This document shows, one piece after another, positions 37,428 to 49,081 of a stretch of 64,000 nucleotides of DNA. The stretch is from Coniferiporia sulphurascens (lineage: Eukaryota > Basidiomycota > Agaricomycetes > Hymenochaetales > Hymenochaetaceae), in NCBI GenBank assembly GCA_002794785.1, contig NBBA01000001.1, forward strand, positions 806,001-870,000, read 5' to 3'. How positions within the stretch are numbered: position 1 is the stretch's first letter; every line of letters starts with the position of its first letter. The notes beneath the pieces are model-generated. The model saw only the letters and a list, made by a program, of their open reading frames with translations. It searched no databases and was not told where the DNA came from. The translations under genes and the position numbers were made by a program.

Positions 37428-37522
37428 CATATCATATCACACGGTATCATTCCGAACACTACACACACATACACACATATACACATATCATACATACACA
37501 CACATCATATCGTATCGTATTT
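37428..37522. repeat. CA/AT-rich microsatellite in 3' region
   Basis: Runs of acacacata, atacacatatc and atcgtatcgtat just after the zinc-finger gene, probably in its 3' UTR. Confidence 0.7.
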
Positions 37523-38354
37523 GGACTGCATTTTCTATCCTATTCTGCCTACCTGACCGCTTATTTACACCTCTCTTCCTCCTCCTCTTACGCCTCCTCC
37601 CCTAACCAATCCAATCAATTTCAGTTCAATTGGCTTCTCGTCCCGTTCTAGTCGCCCATTGTCTATAGGCTCCTTTTAGTTCCGAAGCGTCTATCCTTAG
37701 CTCCCCTCTCCCTGCCCTAACAAATTCTCTGGTTCCTCGGTTCCCCCGTTCTCAGTTTCCAATTCCCAATATCATCCGTTGTCTCCCTTCGCCAAACTGT
37801 TGGTTCTGCCCCCCACCCCCCCTCACTCAGACTCAAGTTCCTCGGCTCAATTTCGGTCCCTCACCCTCACCCCCCCGGACTTAGTACTTAGTACTTCGTA
37901 GCATCGGTGAATGCCGCGTGTGTTGGGAACTCACGAGCGTGTCTGGTTATTGCGGTACATACAGTACATATTGTATGAATGTATGTACAATGTATATCGA
38001 TTGGTCTACATAGTTTTGCGTTTTTGACTTTTACGTTTTTGTGGTTGTGGTGGTTTTATCTGAGTTGTGTTTTGTGTGTTTTGAATTGAGTCGGATTCGG
38101 AGCCGTAGTCGGAGTTCGGGGTTGACTGAAGTCGTGTGTTGCGGTCGGCGTTAGCTACTAGAGACTAGGACCAGGTACTTGGCTACTTAGCGCTTATCGT
38201 TTTTGCTATTGAGCTTTTTATATATATCGATATGGTATTGGTATTGAGGACAAATGGAGCAATCGTTAGAACGGCGCAGCGCAGCGCGTGTATAAGGATG
38301 GGCACGGGCATGAGCACGTCATGAGTCATGACCTTACTGCACGTCGAGTTGCGA

Positions 38355-38416
38355 TGGGTCAATGGGTCAATGGGCCATCGGACCATCGAGTCATTGGGTC
38401 ATTGGGTCATTGGGTT
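38355..38416. repeat. Tandem repeat, 9-10 bp units
   Basis: At least six units around tgggtcaat / tgggtcatt, with a central variant (gggccatcggaccatcgag). Confidence 0.75.
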
Positions 38417-39289
38417 TTCTGATCTTCTGGTCATGCCCCGTCGAGGATGAGGTTGAGGTCGTCTTCAAGTTCGACGTTTTCGGCAATACGATATCATGTA
38501 CGTACGGTAGCGATATACGATAGAGCTATACTCTTAAAACTTAATTCGGGTCTGCACGTGGTGACGGTGCGGGGGAAGGGAGGAGAAAGAGGGGAGGCGC
38601 TGATACGTGCTGTGGAATTTACAATTACTGCCTTCGGACTACATACTAGTACAATGTAATCAACGTTTAATCTCGGACTTTTTGAAGAGATCATCTGTAT
38701 GTATTCACGGTCTCCAACTCGGGAGAATTGGAAGTGCCGTTTATACTTGTAATTTGATACACGCCGTGTGCGTCGCGTAATGCATAGTACAGTACAGTTT
38801 CCGAGTCAAATTACGATTTCGGGACTCGGGGACGGCCGAAAAGAGGGGACTTGACGAAGAAGTCACCTTTTCTTCTTCCTCTTCTCTTCTTCACTTCCTT
38901 CTTCTTGAATCCCTAATACGCATCGGAATTGACACGTTGATATATTCAGCTGGGTAATGTCATTGTTGTAGCCAGTGGATTGGGGGTGTGGATCCACTGA
39001 GGGCTTCGGGAACTGAGAACCTCGAGGTGCTACTAGCTTTAGGGCGTTGGGGTAATAAGTGCAGAATGCTCAGGATGTGGAATATGAAGTGCTAAATAAC
39101 TAGGATAGTAAGTAGTGAATGAACGCGCACGATACGATAGATGGATGGATAGCGGACAATGCCGGGATTCGCCATTCGTTCGTTCGATATTAGGTATCCG
39201 CCATTCATCATTTGTCATTCATGTTTCGTTCCGTGATACAGTCATGATCCACGAACGCGGGAGGCGGAGCAACGCCATAATGTGATGAA

Positions 39290-39600
39290 TTTCCGCAACG
39301 GCAACTCAGTAGGAGTTCACAGGGCTGTACATACACTTATGAGTATATGGGCCTAATTTTGGGAATCGGGCTTGGACTAGTGTGTATTCGGAATAGTGAG
39401 TGAAGAGGCCTGTATTACGGAGTAGTTACAATGTGCATGGCATCATCGCGCCTCGTTGCTCTTAGAGTAGATTGGTACTCCGACACTGGTATCCCGATAC
39501 TCCGATACTCCGACGGTGATACTCCGCCACTCCGAAACTCCGACGACCGCGCGTCGAAGGTCTGGTGTCACGCGTGTTCTATCTCTTTGATTCTTTTCAC
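39290..39600 (+). repeat. Dispersed roughly 300-bp repeat, diverged copy
   Basis: Shares aattttgggaatcgggctt, the tandem ctccgac units and ggtctggtgtcacgcgtg with 44230-44540. It lies in the spacer, outside the arms. Confidence 0.6.
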
Positions 39601-40640
39601 AGATCGATATTGGTGACTCTTAGGACTTAGAGCAGGATAATGCATAGTCATGTCGTAGTTCGATGATCGTGTGTTTCTTGTGCGGCGCTAATAGACTAGA
39701 GTGCTTCACGGTCATTAGAGAAGAGGCGATGTTTCAAATTACAATCGTGTTGCCTCGCTTTGGAGTGAGAATATGAATTGGAGCTGAACTGGTTTAGCTA
39801 ATTTTTTTTTGGTCTTCAGTGGGACGAGTCGCGCTCACGTGGATTTAAGGTTGAAATTCGACGGGCAGATCGCCATAACGCCTACTAGATTAACGAGAGG
39901 CTCACAGTGAGAATCTGACTTCCGGCGTACCGGTCTCAACCGACTGTCGGAGACTTGATAGCGTCTAGCCCCGTGTGCAACTCCTTCTCCCATTCATCTA
40001 CTAACGCAACTCAACGCTGATAGCTATCCGTTTCGCGCGCTAATTCCTTGCGGGCCTTGATAAGCCGGATGACGACGGGTATCGGGCGATTGTTTGACGG
40101 TGCCCATCTCCGCGTCTCGTATGGCTCGCTTTAAGTCCAGTCATAGAAACCTGAGGGACGACCAGGAGCTTACGAAAGAGCACAAGCAAGACTATAAAAG
40201 CTGCGCGGTGGACCGGGAGCAGAACGAAGGATTAGCACGAGTGTTGCCTGCACCATGCGGCCGTTGTGACACCGTAAACAACTTGTGCTCTAGTACGGGC
40301 CACGTTTTCAGTACTCTAGAATGAAATCGAGAAATTAAATTCACAAACGATCGCATCACGCACTCTAATTCATCATGCAGTTCAGATGATGTTGATGTGA
40401 AAATAAGGCCGAAACATAGCGCAGCGTCGCGTTTAGGTTTGTCCATAAGCAGTCGTGTTTACCACCTAAGGTTTTCGCGTAGTCAGCCGATTCCCTTTTC
40501 GTATATTCCGGAACTACCCGTTGCACTAGCGGCCATCATGATTTTCAAGCAAGTCGAACGGCACTTCGTAAAAGCCAGTAAGTCGTTGATTGGGCGAAAA
40601 GCTCAAAAGTTTGCATCGCGTCTAACTCAATCCTCACAGC

Positions 40641-41696
40641 ATGGATAAGTGCTCTGCGGAGCTCATTGCGCTCATCATCGAGTATGCGTGCGTCAACGAT
40701 CTCGGGACGACGGCTCGCAGACTGGGTCTGGTGTCCAAATACTTCCGTGCTATTGCAGAGCCTCTCGAGTTTCGCGCACTTGTAATCGCGGGCCCGGAAC
40801 GACTCAAAACTACGTTTTCTAGGCTAGAGAGGGCACGGACCGTGTTCTCCTCGGATCACAAGACGGGCTGGGATAGGATCGGCGTCAGACACCTCTTCAT
40901 ATGTGAATACAACGCTGAACACGCGCTGGAGCTGGATGCGCCCGATAACGATCTTGGTCGCTTGGAGTTCAGCTTACGGACTTACTATGGCGATAACGCT
41001 ACCGAATATTGGAAGCTTGTCAACACTCTTCTTCTTGGCGTTGGCGAGACGCTTTTAACCCTAACCGTGCTGCAGATAACACCCGGAACAGGACGAAGGG
41101 CGTGCGCCTCCCTCTCCGGGGTACATCTTCCGCGCCTTAAATACCTCACTTTTAAACAAACACCGAAACCGTTTGATTACGCGATGCCAGAAAATCCGTT
41201 TGCTTCTACAACGGCACCTTCGTTGCAAAAGCTCTACGTTATCGCGCCGCTATTTATCCCTTCTATGCACAGTCTTTCGGCGACTTCAGCGCACCTCTGT
41301 CCCCACCCACTGCTAGTTGACATGCACTCACGCTTCGGCGCCCTAACCCAGTTGGTTATCTGCGGTGGTGGAGTTAGAGACATCGAAGTGCTTCTGAGAA
41401 TTATTTGTGGTTCCGTTAATAACGATACAGAGTCCGTCTTGGCGTGCATCGCGAATCATCGGTTACCTGGGAGATTAGTCTCAGCGATATTCAAATGGGG
41501 TCGCATGCCCAAATTCCTACTTGGAACGATGGTCCAAGAATATAATCAGAGGACAGATGACTTCAACAATGCTATAAGGGACCTTTGCATAGATGGGCTA
41601 GATGCGCATCCTCCGACCCCAAGGCACCCTGCGAAAGGAGAGAGTGAGTTTGAGGTGCTGTTAGCCGAGTGGGAGGAAACAGCCCTAGGGCGTTAA
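40641..41696 (+). CDS. F-box-like protein D (diverged member)
   Basis: Single exon of 351 residues beginning MDKCSAELIALIIEYACVND. The F-box-like segment is TTARRLGLVSKYFRAIAEPLEFRAL. It is clearly the same family as A, B, C and E, but the central part differs (for example SGVHLPRLKYLTFKQTPKPF) and it ends LLAEWEETALGR. Fragments of this D subtype, not of the others, lie beside each MDR copy (4.6-4.96, 16.18-16.33 and 46.83-46.96 kb). No lesion seen. Confidence 0.75.
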   Translation: MDKCSAELIALIIEYACVNDLGTTARRLGLVSKYFRAIAEPLEFRALVIAGPERLKTTFSRLERARTVFSSDHKTGWDRIGVRHLFICEYNAEHALELDAPDNDLGRLEFSLRTYYGDNATEYWKLVNTLLLGVGETLLTLTVLQITPGTGRRACASLSGVHLPRLKYLTFKQTPKPFDYAMPENPFASTTAPSLQKLYVIAPLFIPSMHSLSATSAHLCPHPLLVDMHSRFGALTQLVICGGGVRDIEVLLRIICGSVNNDTESVLACIANHRLPGRLVSAIFKWGRMPKFLLGTMVQEYNQRTDDFNNAIRDLCIDGLDAHPPTPRHPAKGESEFEVLLAEWEETALGR

Positions 41697-42727
41697 GGGT
41701 GCCGGGAACTCACAGTTTGGTCCAATGGAGAAGATCTTTTATAGTGACGGGGCTGTCGACCGTCTTTATCAGAACAGAAAATATACTGTACACTTTACGC
41801 TGTTGAAGTCCTGTATTTCCCGCCGCGAAACCCTCCGACAAATCAAATAAGGTACGTATTGTGGGACTGTCTCTTGTGATCCGTTCTGCACCCATGTTGG
41901 GGCAGAGAACGAGCGTCCGACTCGATAGGTACAGGTTATGCCCAAGCACCGGAGAACATAAGGGCAACAACACAAGTCGGTTTCAACATTTTCGTATATC
42001 AAAACTCGGGCAGCGGGCGTGTCTTACCACTTGATTACCACTTAGTAATCCAGTAAGACCGGACAACTCATTAAAGCGCCGCTGGCACTATTATACATTA
42101 CGTAACCGAGACAGCAAATTCACCGCCCTTCCCAGATTCCTACAAATAGGAAAATAGGAAAACTGTTCTGCAGAAGTTTTTGCAATCATTATCGATATGA
42201 ACCAGTGAGATTGTGAATAAAATGGAATAACGCAGCCAGACTGGGCAGATACTCAGAGGTAAAGTTGGCATTCGGCACATTGCTACTAACAACGTGGGAG
42301 CAGGGCACACTGCCACGCGTTGACAGTACTAGTGGACACGCCTCCTGGTGGCCTTTACTCTACCTACGACTTCTGGAGTACAGGTAAGGAAGCGAAGCTA
42401 GCTTGTACTAACTACTGCATATGTGATGTCGGATTCTGAAGAACTTCCTCCCTCCTCGTTCGCAACGTGAGCACAACGGTCATGACGATCTCTACACTAC
42501 AAGGGATACCGTAGTCTAAAGAAGACTATTTGTGCGTTTTATTCGGAGGCATATCCCGCACCCGGAACATCAACGTTTGATTTATGGACGCGTCCTTTTC
42601 ACTTAACGTGCACTTGATTCATCATTTCCGGTGATTCATTCAAACTCCGCTTCAGGATCATACAGTATATGAACAAGGGCATCAAGCTCACGAGCTCAAC
42701 CCCCTCCCTCTCGCACACTCTCACAGT

Positions 42728-43816
42728 ATGGACAAGTGCTCTACGGATGTCGCCATTCTCATTTTCGACTACGCGTGCGCCAGCGACCCTGGGTGTACGG
42801 CACGCAGCTTGGGCTTAGTGTCAAAATACTTCCGCTCGATCGTGGAGCCGCTCGAATTTCGCACCCTTGTAATCGCCGGTCCAGATCAATTAAGTCGGGT
42901 TCTTGCGAGGCTGAAGGGGTTGCAGGAGGCCCGACTTTCCGGGTCTATGTTGGGTGGAGCCGGGGTCAACATCCAACATTTATTTATCTGCGACTTGAAA
43001 ATGGAGCACGCATTAGCGTCAGATACTGCCCCCGTCTCATCTGAGGAAGGTTATCGCCCCAATTTCTGGGAGACTCGTAAGGGGATCAAAGCCAGTTGGT
43101 ATTACAAGAACCACGGTCACAATTTCTGGAGTTCTTCTTCCACCCTCGTGCGCAGCGCTGGTACGACGCTCATAACGATCACCGCGCTACAATTAGAATC
43201 GTTTGCGGAAGAAAATCTTTCAAATGTTTTTTCCGGAGCGCATCTCCCGCGCCTCAAGGCCCTTACTTTAGAACAAACCCAGAGAATCACTGAGCCCGAA
43301 GCGGGAGGCAACCCGTATGTCCCTCCAACGGCGCCTTCTCTGCGAAGGCTCCACCTTATTGGAGTCGTAGTTGAGACGGCGAGGACTAGTTGGCCAACTC
43401 CACCAGTGATAGTTCACCTTCATCCACTGCTCGAGGACATGCACTCCCGCTATTGCGCGTTGACCCACTTGGTAATAAACGACCAGAGGCTTTTGGAAAA
43501 CGTCGATATGCTGGTGGAGGTGATTCACGGTTCTGCCGGGGGTACGATAGACTCGTCTGCATCGGCGAATGACACGGATCGTCAGCTTCCTGGGAAGCTG
43601 GTTTCCGCGGTGTTGCAACTCGGTAGACGTCCCAGCTTTCGCTGCGGTAACGGACGATGGAGTTATGAGAGAAAGTTCCGAGACCTTATTAACGATGTGA
43701 AGGCACTAGGAATAGATGGACTTGAAGTGCATCCCCCAACTCCAGGGTATCCTGAGGAGGGCAATAGGGAATACGAAATGTTACTGGCGGAGTGGAAATC
43801 CCAAGCTTTGGATTAG
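42728..43816 (+). CDS. F-box-like protein E
   Basis: Single exon of 362 residues from MDKCSTDVAILIFDYAC to AEWKSQALD. It is the mirror partner of gene B, differing by scattered substitutions and a two-residue gap in the VINDQRLLENVDML segment. Leucine-rich motifs HLPRLKALTLEQ and APSLRRLHLIGVVVE are kept. Role by family: SCF ubiquitin-ligase adaptor. The upstream region (42.6-42.72 kb) matches B's promoter. Intact. Confidence 0.75.
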   Translation: MDKCSTDVAILIFDYACASDPGCTARSLGLVSKYFRSIVEPLEFRTLVIAGPDQLSRVLARLKGLQEARLSGSMLGGAGVNIQHLFICDLKMEHALASDTAPVSSEEGYRPNFWETRKGIKASWYYKNHGHNFWSSSSTLVRSAGTTLITITALQLESFAEENLSNVFSGAHLPRLKALTLEQTQRITEPEAGGNPYVPPTAPSLRRLHLIGVVVETARTSWPTPPVIVHLHPLLEDMHSRYCALTHLVINDQRLLENVDMLVEVIHGSAGGTIDSSASANDTDRQLPGKLVSAVLQLGRRPSFRCGNGRWSYERKFRDLINDVKALGIDGLEVHPPTPGYPEEGNREYEMLLAEWKSQALD

Positions 43817-44229
43817 CATGCGGTTCACGAAGTGTTACCAAAGCATGGGAGGAGGAGGAACATAATGACTACCCGCGCTTGTACGTGTATTCTGCTCCGT
43901 TTTTTGTACAGAACTGAACATTTGTGTGTAGAAACATAAACAACCTTACAGCGCTGTCAGAGCATATATACAGTACATCGCATCGTGATGTGTCCAATGC
44001 ATTCCTCCTACCCTACTATGTCCTTATTTCTTTATATATTTTATGAATACTGCATAATGGAGTCCGGATTTATTCGCACGGAGTGCCATGCCCGTTGAAT
44101 ACATCTTGAAAGGGAGCTGTACCATAGCTTATTAAACACAACTTCTTTTTACTTTGACGGTCATACAGTCCAGCGTAGCCCTATCTTCACCCATCTTTCT
44201 ATAGTGGGCGACCACGTATCAGTTCATGG

Positions 44230-44540
44230 TTTTAATGAATCTCCGTAACGGTACGTGGTAGAAGTTCACAAGCTGTATACATGTGTAAGCTATGTATATA
44301 GGAATAATTTTGGGATTCGGGCTTAGACGGGCATGTTCGGAATAGTGGGTGTACAACGAAGTAGCATCCTCACACGTTTGCTGCTCGTTGTGTCCAGAGT
44401 TGTTCAATATTCCGACGCCGGTAATCCGTACTCCGACACTCCGACACTCCGACGACCACGCGTCGACGGTCTGGTGTCACGCGTGTCCAATTTCTTGCTG
44501 GTCGACATAGGATCTGGGATGGACTTTTTGTCGTCAGGTA
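44230..44540 (+). repeat. Dispersed roughly 300-bp repeat, copy 2
   Basis: Mirror of 19850-20140, containing the ACTCCGAC tandem units at about 44430-44455 and ggtctggtgtcacgcgtg. Confidence 0.65.
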
Positions 44541-44550
44541 ACAAAAATCT

Positions 44551-44898
44551 TCAAAATGCGACCTGAACTGACAAAAAGGTGCTATCCCCAATCAACCCAA
44601 GTATACCCAACTCTTCGAATTGCTTTCGGATGACGACGAACTGTTGGGCGTCTCCGTGAACGCAGGCTTGTTTCATGATAATTCTTTTTGACAACTCAAC
44701 TGTAAATCTGGTAGCTTCGACCAAATTTGTGTCCCTTTGATTTTTTGACTTAAGCACATTCCGAAACGTAAGGTTTTCGATTCCACCAATTTTGTCTCCC
44801 GTACCTGAAATTATTTCTTGTGCGCAATTGAAAGACCAGTGTCGGATCAGGATAAACGGAAGGGAGTATTCACCGATACTGTCAGAACTTAAAGTCAC
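44551..44898 (-). pseudogene. Unidentified coding remnant (copy 2)
   Basis: An open frame of 115 codons homologous to 18248-18590. Conserved words: SIGEYSLPFILIRHWSF, ENLTFRNVLKSK and KRIIMKQACVHGDAQQFVVI. This copy keeps the frame where the left copy has stops, so the ancestor was protein-coding. The continuation seen at 18683-18931 is missing here. No family recognised. Confidence 0.4.
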
Positions 44899-44934
44899 GA
44901 CTTCTTTGCTTCAAGATGAAAACATCTTCTTTCT

Positions 44935-45075
44935 CCTCTGACACATTCACCGTACTGCACCGACTGAATACACTACACCTACTGAGTAACACGTTCACCG
45001 TACTGCACCCACTTGATACACTCCACTGACCGAACACACGTTCATCGTACTGCATTGACTGAATACACGTTCACC
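44935..45075. repeat. Minisatellite in MDR3 promoter region
   Basis: Four imperfect units around ttcaccgtactgca; mirror of 18055-18205. Confidence 0.65.
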
Positions 45076-45163
45076 GTCGTGAGCCGGGCAATTGAGACCA
45101 TTGTGGATGGAGGACATACGAGAGGAGGGATAGGATGAGCTCATGGATAATCTCATCCATGAC

Positions 45164-45170
45164 TATATAT
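45164..45170 (+). promoter_or_regulatory. TATA box of MDR3
   Basis: tatatat 73-79 nt upstream of the ATG at 45243, as in the two paralogues. Confidence 0.55.
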
Positions 45171-45242
45171 GCAGGCATCTCCCCCGTGTCCACAGCTCAA
45201 CAACTCCCCCTCCTTCCCGAGCAATAACACAACTACGAGGAA

Positions 45243-46615
45243 ATGACACAGCCCATAGGCACACAACTCGGCGTCTTCAGCGACGAGAACTCGAGCTCGT
45301 TGAAGCGTCTCAACATCCCTACACCCGGACCGCGCGAGCTGCTCATCCAGAACGTCGCCGTCGCGTCTAATCCGAAGGACTGGATGCACCCCAAAATGAG
45401 GAACGACTACTCCTACGTCGAGGGCAGCGACGTCGCCGGTCATGTCGCCGCGCTCGGCGATGGCGTTGACGGATTTACGCTCGGACAACGCGTAGCGGCA
45501 TTTACCAAGATGGACACGAGAGAGAACAAGGTGAGTGATCACGTACTATGTAGCATTCGCGGCCAGCGTTAACGTTGCGAAACTTTTTGTAGTATGGCGG
45601 CTATGCTCAGTACAGTCTTGCACCCGCCTCAACGACGATAGCCATTCCGAACTCGACGGGCTTCGAGGAGGCGTCGACTCTACCCCTGGCAGTATTCACT
45701 GCCGCCATCGGACTTTTTGTAGATTTAGGTCTGAAAGAGCCGCCGGCCTCTGGCACGCCGACAGAAGGTAAGTACGTCGGCGTTCGTCACGTCATCAGAG
45801 CACGTCCCAAACCCAGTTTAAAACAGCCAACGCGGAAGCAGTCATAGTCTACGGCGCGTCGTCGTCCGTCGGAGCGTATGTGGTCCAACTTGCGAAGAGC
45901 GCAGGGTACTTTGTAGTAGGCGTCGCTGGTCTCTCATGCGACTACGCTAGAGATCTCGGCGCGGATATCGTGCTCGATTATCGTGCGCACAAGTCGAATG
46001 CCGAGCTGGTGAGCATTCTGTTGGCAGTGTATCCTTATGCGTGAGGCTTATTGACGCGGCCGCGACACTTCTCAAACCGACCCAGGAAGACGCACTTGTG
46101 AAGGCTCTATCAGGACGCTCCTGTACCGCCGCCTATGACACAATCGTGACTGGCGATTCTACGCCTGTGCTAGCCCGTGCCATCGCCAAGGCGTCTCACG
46201 GCGGAAGAGGCAGAGTAGTACATATCCTGACACTCAAAGATGACGCGAAGGAGCGTTTCCCTCCCGGTGTCGAGCCGGTATACACATATGTCGGCAGTGC
46301 CTTCGGAAAGGACGACGCCTGTGAGTCAAAATCCTCGTTTAGTTCCCCAGTGTATCGTCACCGTTCATCTAAATTACATTTACTTACCCTCTAATCTGTA
46401 CAGTCTGTGCACGATTCTCACGCCTTGTCTCAAACTACCTCGTGTCCCCGCCAGACAGCAAGGCCACGCCCAGACTCCGCCCGAATCGTGTGCGGCTCGT
46501 ACCAAACGGCCTAGCGGGTGTCGGAGAGGGCCTTGCGCTGCTTAAAGGCGACAAGCTACATGGGGAGAAACTAGTTTATCGAGTTATCGAGACGCCCGGA
46601 GTGGAGAGCACTTAG
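45243..46615 (+). CDS. MDR3: GroES-like / zinc-type alcohol dehydrogenase
   Basis: Five exons encode 363 residues: 45243-45530, 45593-45767, 45827-46008, 46086-46320 and 46404-46615. Introns are 62, 59, 77 and 83 nt. The GroES-like part has EGSDVAGHVAALGDGVDGF, the Rossmann part VIVYGASSSVGAYVVQLAK, and the C-terminus LVYRVIETPGVEST-like. It is nearly identical to MDR2 over exons and introns. Putative NADPH-dependent enoyl or quinone reductase; the substrate is unknown. No lesion seen. Three intact copies with the same intron positions show duplication at DNA level, not through RNA. Confidence 0.88.
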
Positions 46616-46829
46616 GATATGGTTCGTACTCTCGACGTGCCCGCAGACATCGATGAAGTTTTCGAGTTGGATTGCGATGAAAGAAAAATATCTGGCTGGC
46701 TTGATGTAACAAATGATAATGGCTGTACGAACACGTGTATAAATATTGTGATTAGTATTGACGAAGTGTGTTACCGCCAGAGTCGTCAGATTCGTTGTGG
46801 ATAGCAAAAGGCTCAGATGGATCCAAAGC

Positions 46830-46965
46830 CGGGTCTGGACTCTGAATATGGGTTTGAGTTACGACTTACTGATGTGCCGTTTTGGTGCACTGACTCACTT
46901 GAACGTCTGCAGTCGTGGGATCGGAGACATCGACGTGCTTCTGTGGTTCCGTCAATATAATGAGC
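46830..46965 (+). pseudogene. F-box-like (D type) fragment beside MDR3
   Basis: Contains the sequence for CRFGALTHL..CS.GIGDIDVLL, matching D residues about 228-255 (SRFGALTQLVICGGGVRDIEVLL). It is preceded by the short block shared with 16.26-16.33 and 4.97-5.03 kb. Truncated on both sides. Confidence 0.6.
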
Positions 46966-46969
46966 GTAG

Positions 46970-48767
46970 GAGATCAAGACCCGGATGCGAATTTGGTTCC
47001 GTCTGCGGCGGCAGACGGATCGCCCGGCGAGCTTCCCAATCCCAACTGGACATGACGTCCCACGGCACGGCAAATACCGCCTTGCCGATCTCTACGAGCG
47101 CTCCGGCGCGCCCGTCAAGAGAACCATGAACAACGTAGCAACGTGCAGCTCCTCGCCCGCAGAAAGATTCTTCCTCTGCCACTAGTACTACCTGGACAAG
47201 TCTCTCGTGGGTGACGGCAGAGGGTACGTGTCTCTCCGCTGCGCCCTCTTCTCTCACTGACGTCATTACCTCCTACAGCTCGACCCGCTCGACAGCGTCG
47301 ACCCCTCCCTCCCGTCCACCCTTGAGTGGGCCATCAGTTGTAGGGCCGCCATCGCTATCCATGTCTTCACTGGCAAATTCCGTCCCTACTCCCTTGGGCT
47401 CTTCCTCTCCGCTACGGCCTGGCTCCAGCGGTCCGTCAATATCAAGTACATCGTCATCCTTATCTGCAGGCTTTCCGCGCGCGAGACTAAGGCCCCGGAG
47501 GAGATGACGTACCAAGCGGAAGCGGCTGGTGAGAGGCGCAGACGACTAAAGCGAGAGTGAATGACATAGGCCCGGCTTCTCCTGCTCCTGTTTCGAGTCC
47601 GACCTCCGCTGGATCTGAGAAGTTGTTCGTGGACCTTAGTCTGAGTGACGAAAGCCACCGATGGAGAAGAGAAAGGGCGTCGTCATTGAAGAAACCTGGG
47701 GGCATCCTGGAGAGCGTCGAGTCGTTTGAGGTTATCTAGCACCAAGGTAGCCGTGCTCAACAAGGTGAGGTACTCCATATAAGACTTGGACAGCTCGTTA
47801 ATAGCATCTCCAAAACAAGGACGGACTTGTTCGTCCAAGATATCACAGCGCTACTGTTGCCCACCATATGCGTCAGTCGTTATCTGGATTCTAGATCGCC
47901 TCGATTACGTCGGCCAGGTCTCGCTCGGGCTTTGAAAGCGAAACAAAAAACCAAGAACTCTCAGACTCAGCCAGTTACCCAATCGACCGATTGTCCCCTA
48001 CCTACCCGCTCGACCATTCCTCCCCAAACCTGGATCTGCGCACACGCGCTGATACGAACGACAAACGATCCTGCCTTGTTTCTCCTCACCTCCGTCGGCT
48101 CCCACCAATCCGTATTCACCCTGTTGACGCTCCTGTAGTATGCGAGGCTGCTCCACCCGCACGACGCGCCTCCCACTCGTGCGTGCTCAGGAACGAGACC
48201 CTCACCAAATGGCTCGAAGATGTGCAGGGCGTGCTCGGAGCTCTGCTGTGCACTCATATGCGACTAGCTCGACACCTCGGCGGTGGACTGTGAATAGTCA
48301 GCGAGGGCGCGCCGGACTCCGTGCATGTGGACCGTGAAGAGACGGCGGTGTTGGGCTGCGCTGCGCGGATCATGCATCTGTTCTTCACGGACGTGCTCAA
48401 TGAGCAAACCGAGGTATGCATATATTTCTGTTGTTGATGCAGAGAGTATTGACCAAGTGCTAAGCATTTCCAGGGGCGCGAAGACGTTTCGAAACTGGAG
48501 AAAGTGAATATGGTACTTGTGTTCGCATTCATCTCGAAAACAGTATTGTGACACTCAATTCCGTTAGCAGTCCCGTCGAGCTCATCACGGACACCAACAG
48601 CGTCTTTTCATGTGTATGTACTCATCACGGCGAGCGTCTCCAGCACTGATCGACAGTGTAAACACCTGGCATGATTTCGCAGCATAGTGTCCGCAACGCT
48701 CCTCCATACATGCGGACGAAGCGACCAAGTAGTGGTTCCACCGGTGAGCTGGCTACGAGGTGCTCAT
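46970..48767 (-). pseudogene. Unidentified decayed gene unit, copy 2
   Basis: Starts at ATG 48767-48765 (MSTS then an in-frame TAG, so dead at codon 5). Matches the left copy without the retroposon. The palindrome CGCACTTGGACAAGTGCG is at 48811-48828 and a TATA-like tataaatac lies just beyond. Frames shift repeatedly; no protein family recognised. Confidence 0.45.
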
Positions 48768-48810
48768 ATCATTCGCATTTGAATCTAAATCAAGTAAGCT
48801 AAGGGTGACC

Positions 48811-48828
48811 CGCACTTGGACAAGTGCG
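48811..48828 (-). promoter_or_regulatory. Perfect 18-bp palindrome upstream of unit copy 2
   Basis: CGCACTTGGACAAGTGCG, unchanged from copies 1 and 3 although the neighbouring coding region has decayed. Confidence 0.5.
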
Positions 48829-49081
48829 ACACATTTCCAGCGAGGTATTTATACAGCTTGTAATCTGTCATACAATAACGTGCATCAGATTTATGCTCGT
48901 TGTGATCATAAACGCTCATACAGCCCATGTACATACTACACATAAATGCTTGAATTGATCACAAACCGTGCGTCAACAAAATAAATAAAGAAAAGGTACT
49001 ATACAACGTGGAATTGGAAATGGTAAAGAAAAGACCCGTCGGAGCAGAATATAGATTGCATATCAGTAAAATGGATCACAT

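Larger units (their letters stand above)
37523..40640. other. Intergenic region with short repeats
   Basis: No convincing gene. It contains a tandem repeat of about 9 bp at 38355-38416 (gggtcaat / gggtcatt units), a copy of the 300-bp dispersed repeat at 39290-39600, and an inverted copy of the short repeat ccgacagccggttgaaattgg at 39890-39960. The small ORF at 40094-40324 is not supported by any motif. Confidence 0.5.
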
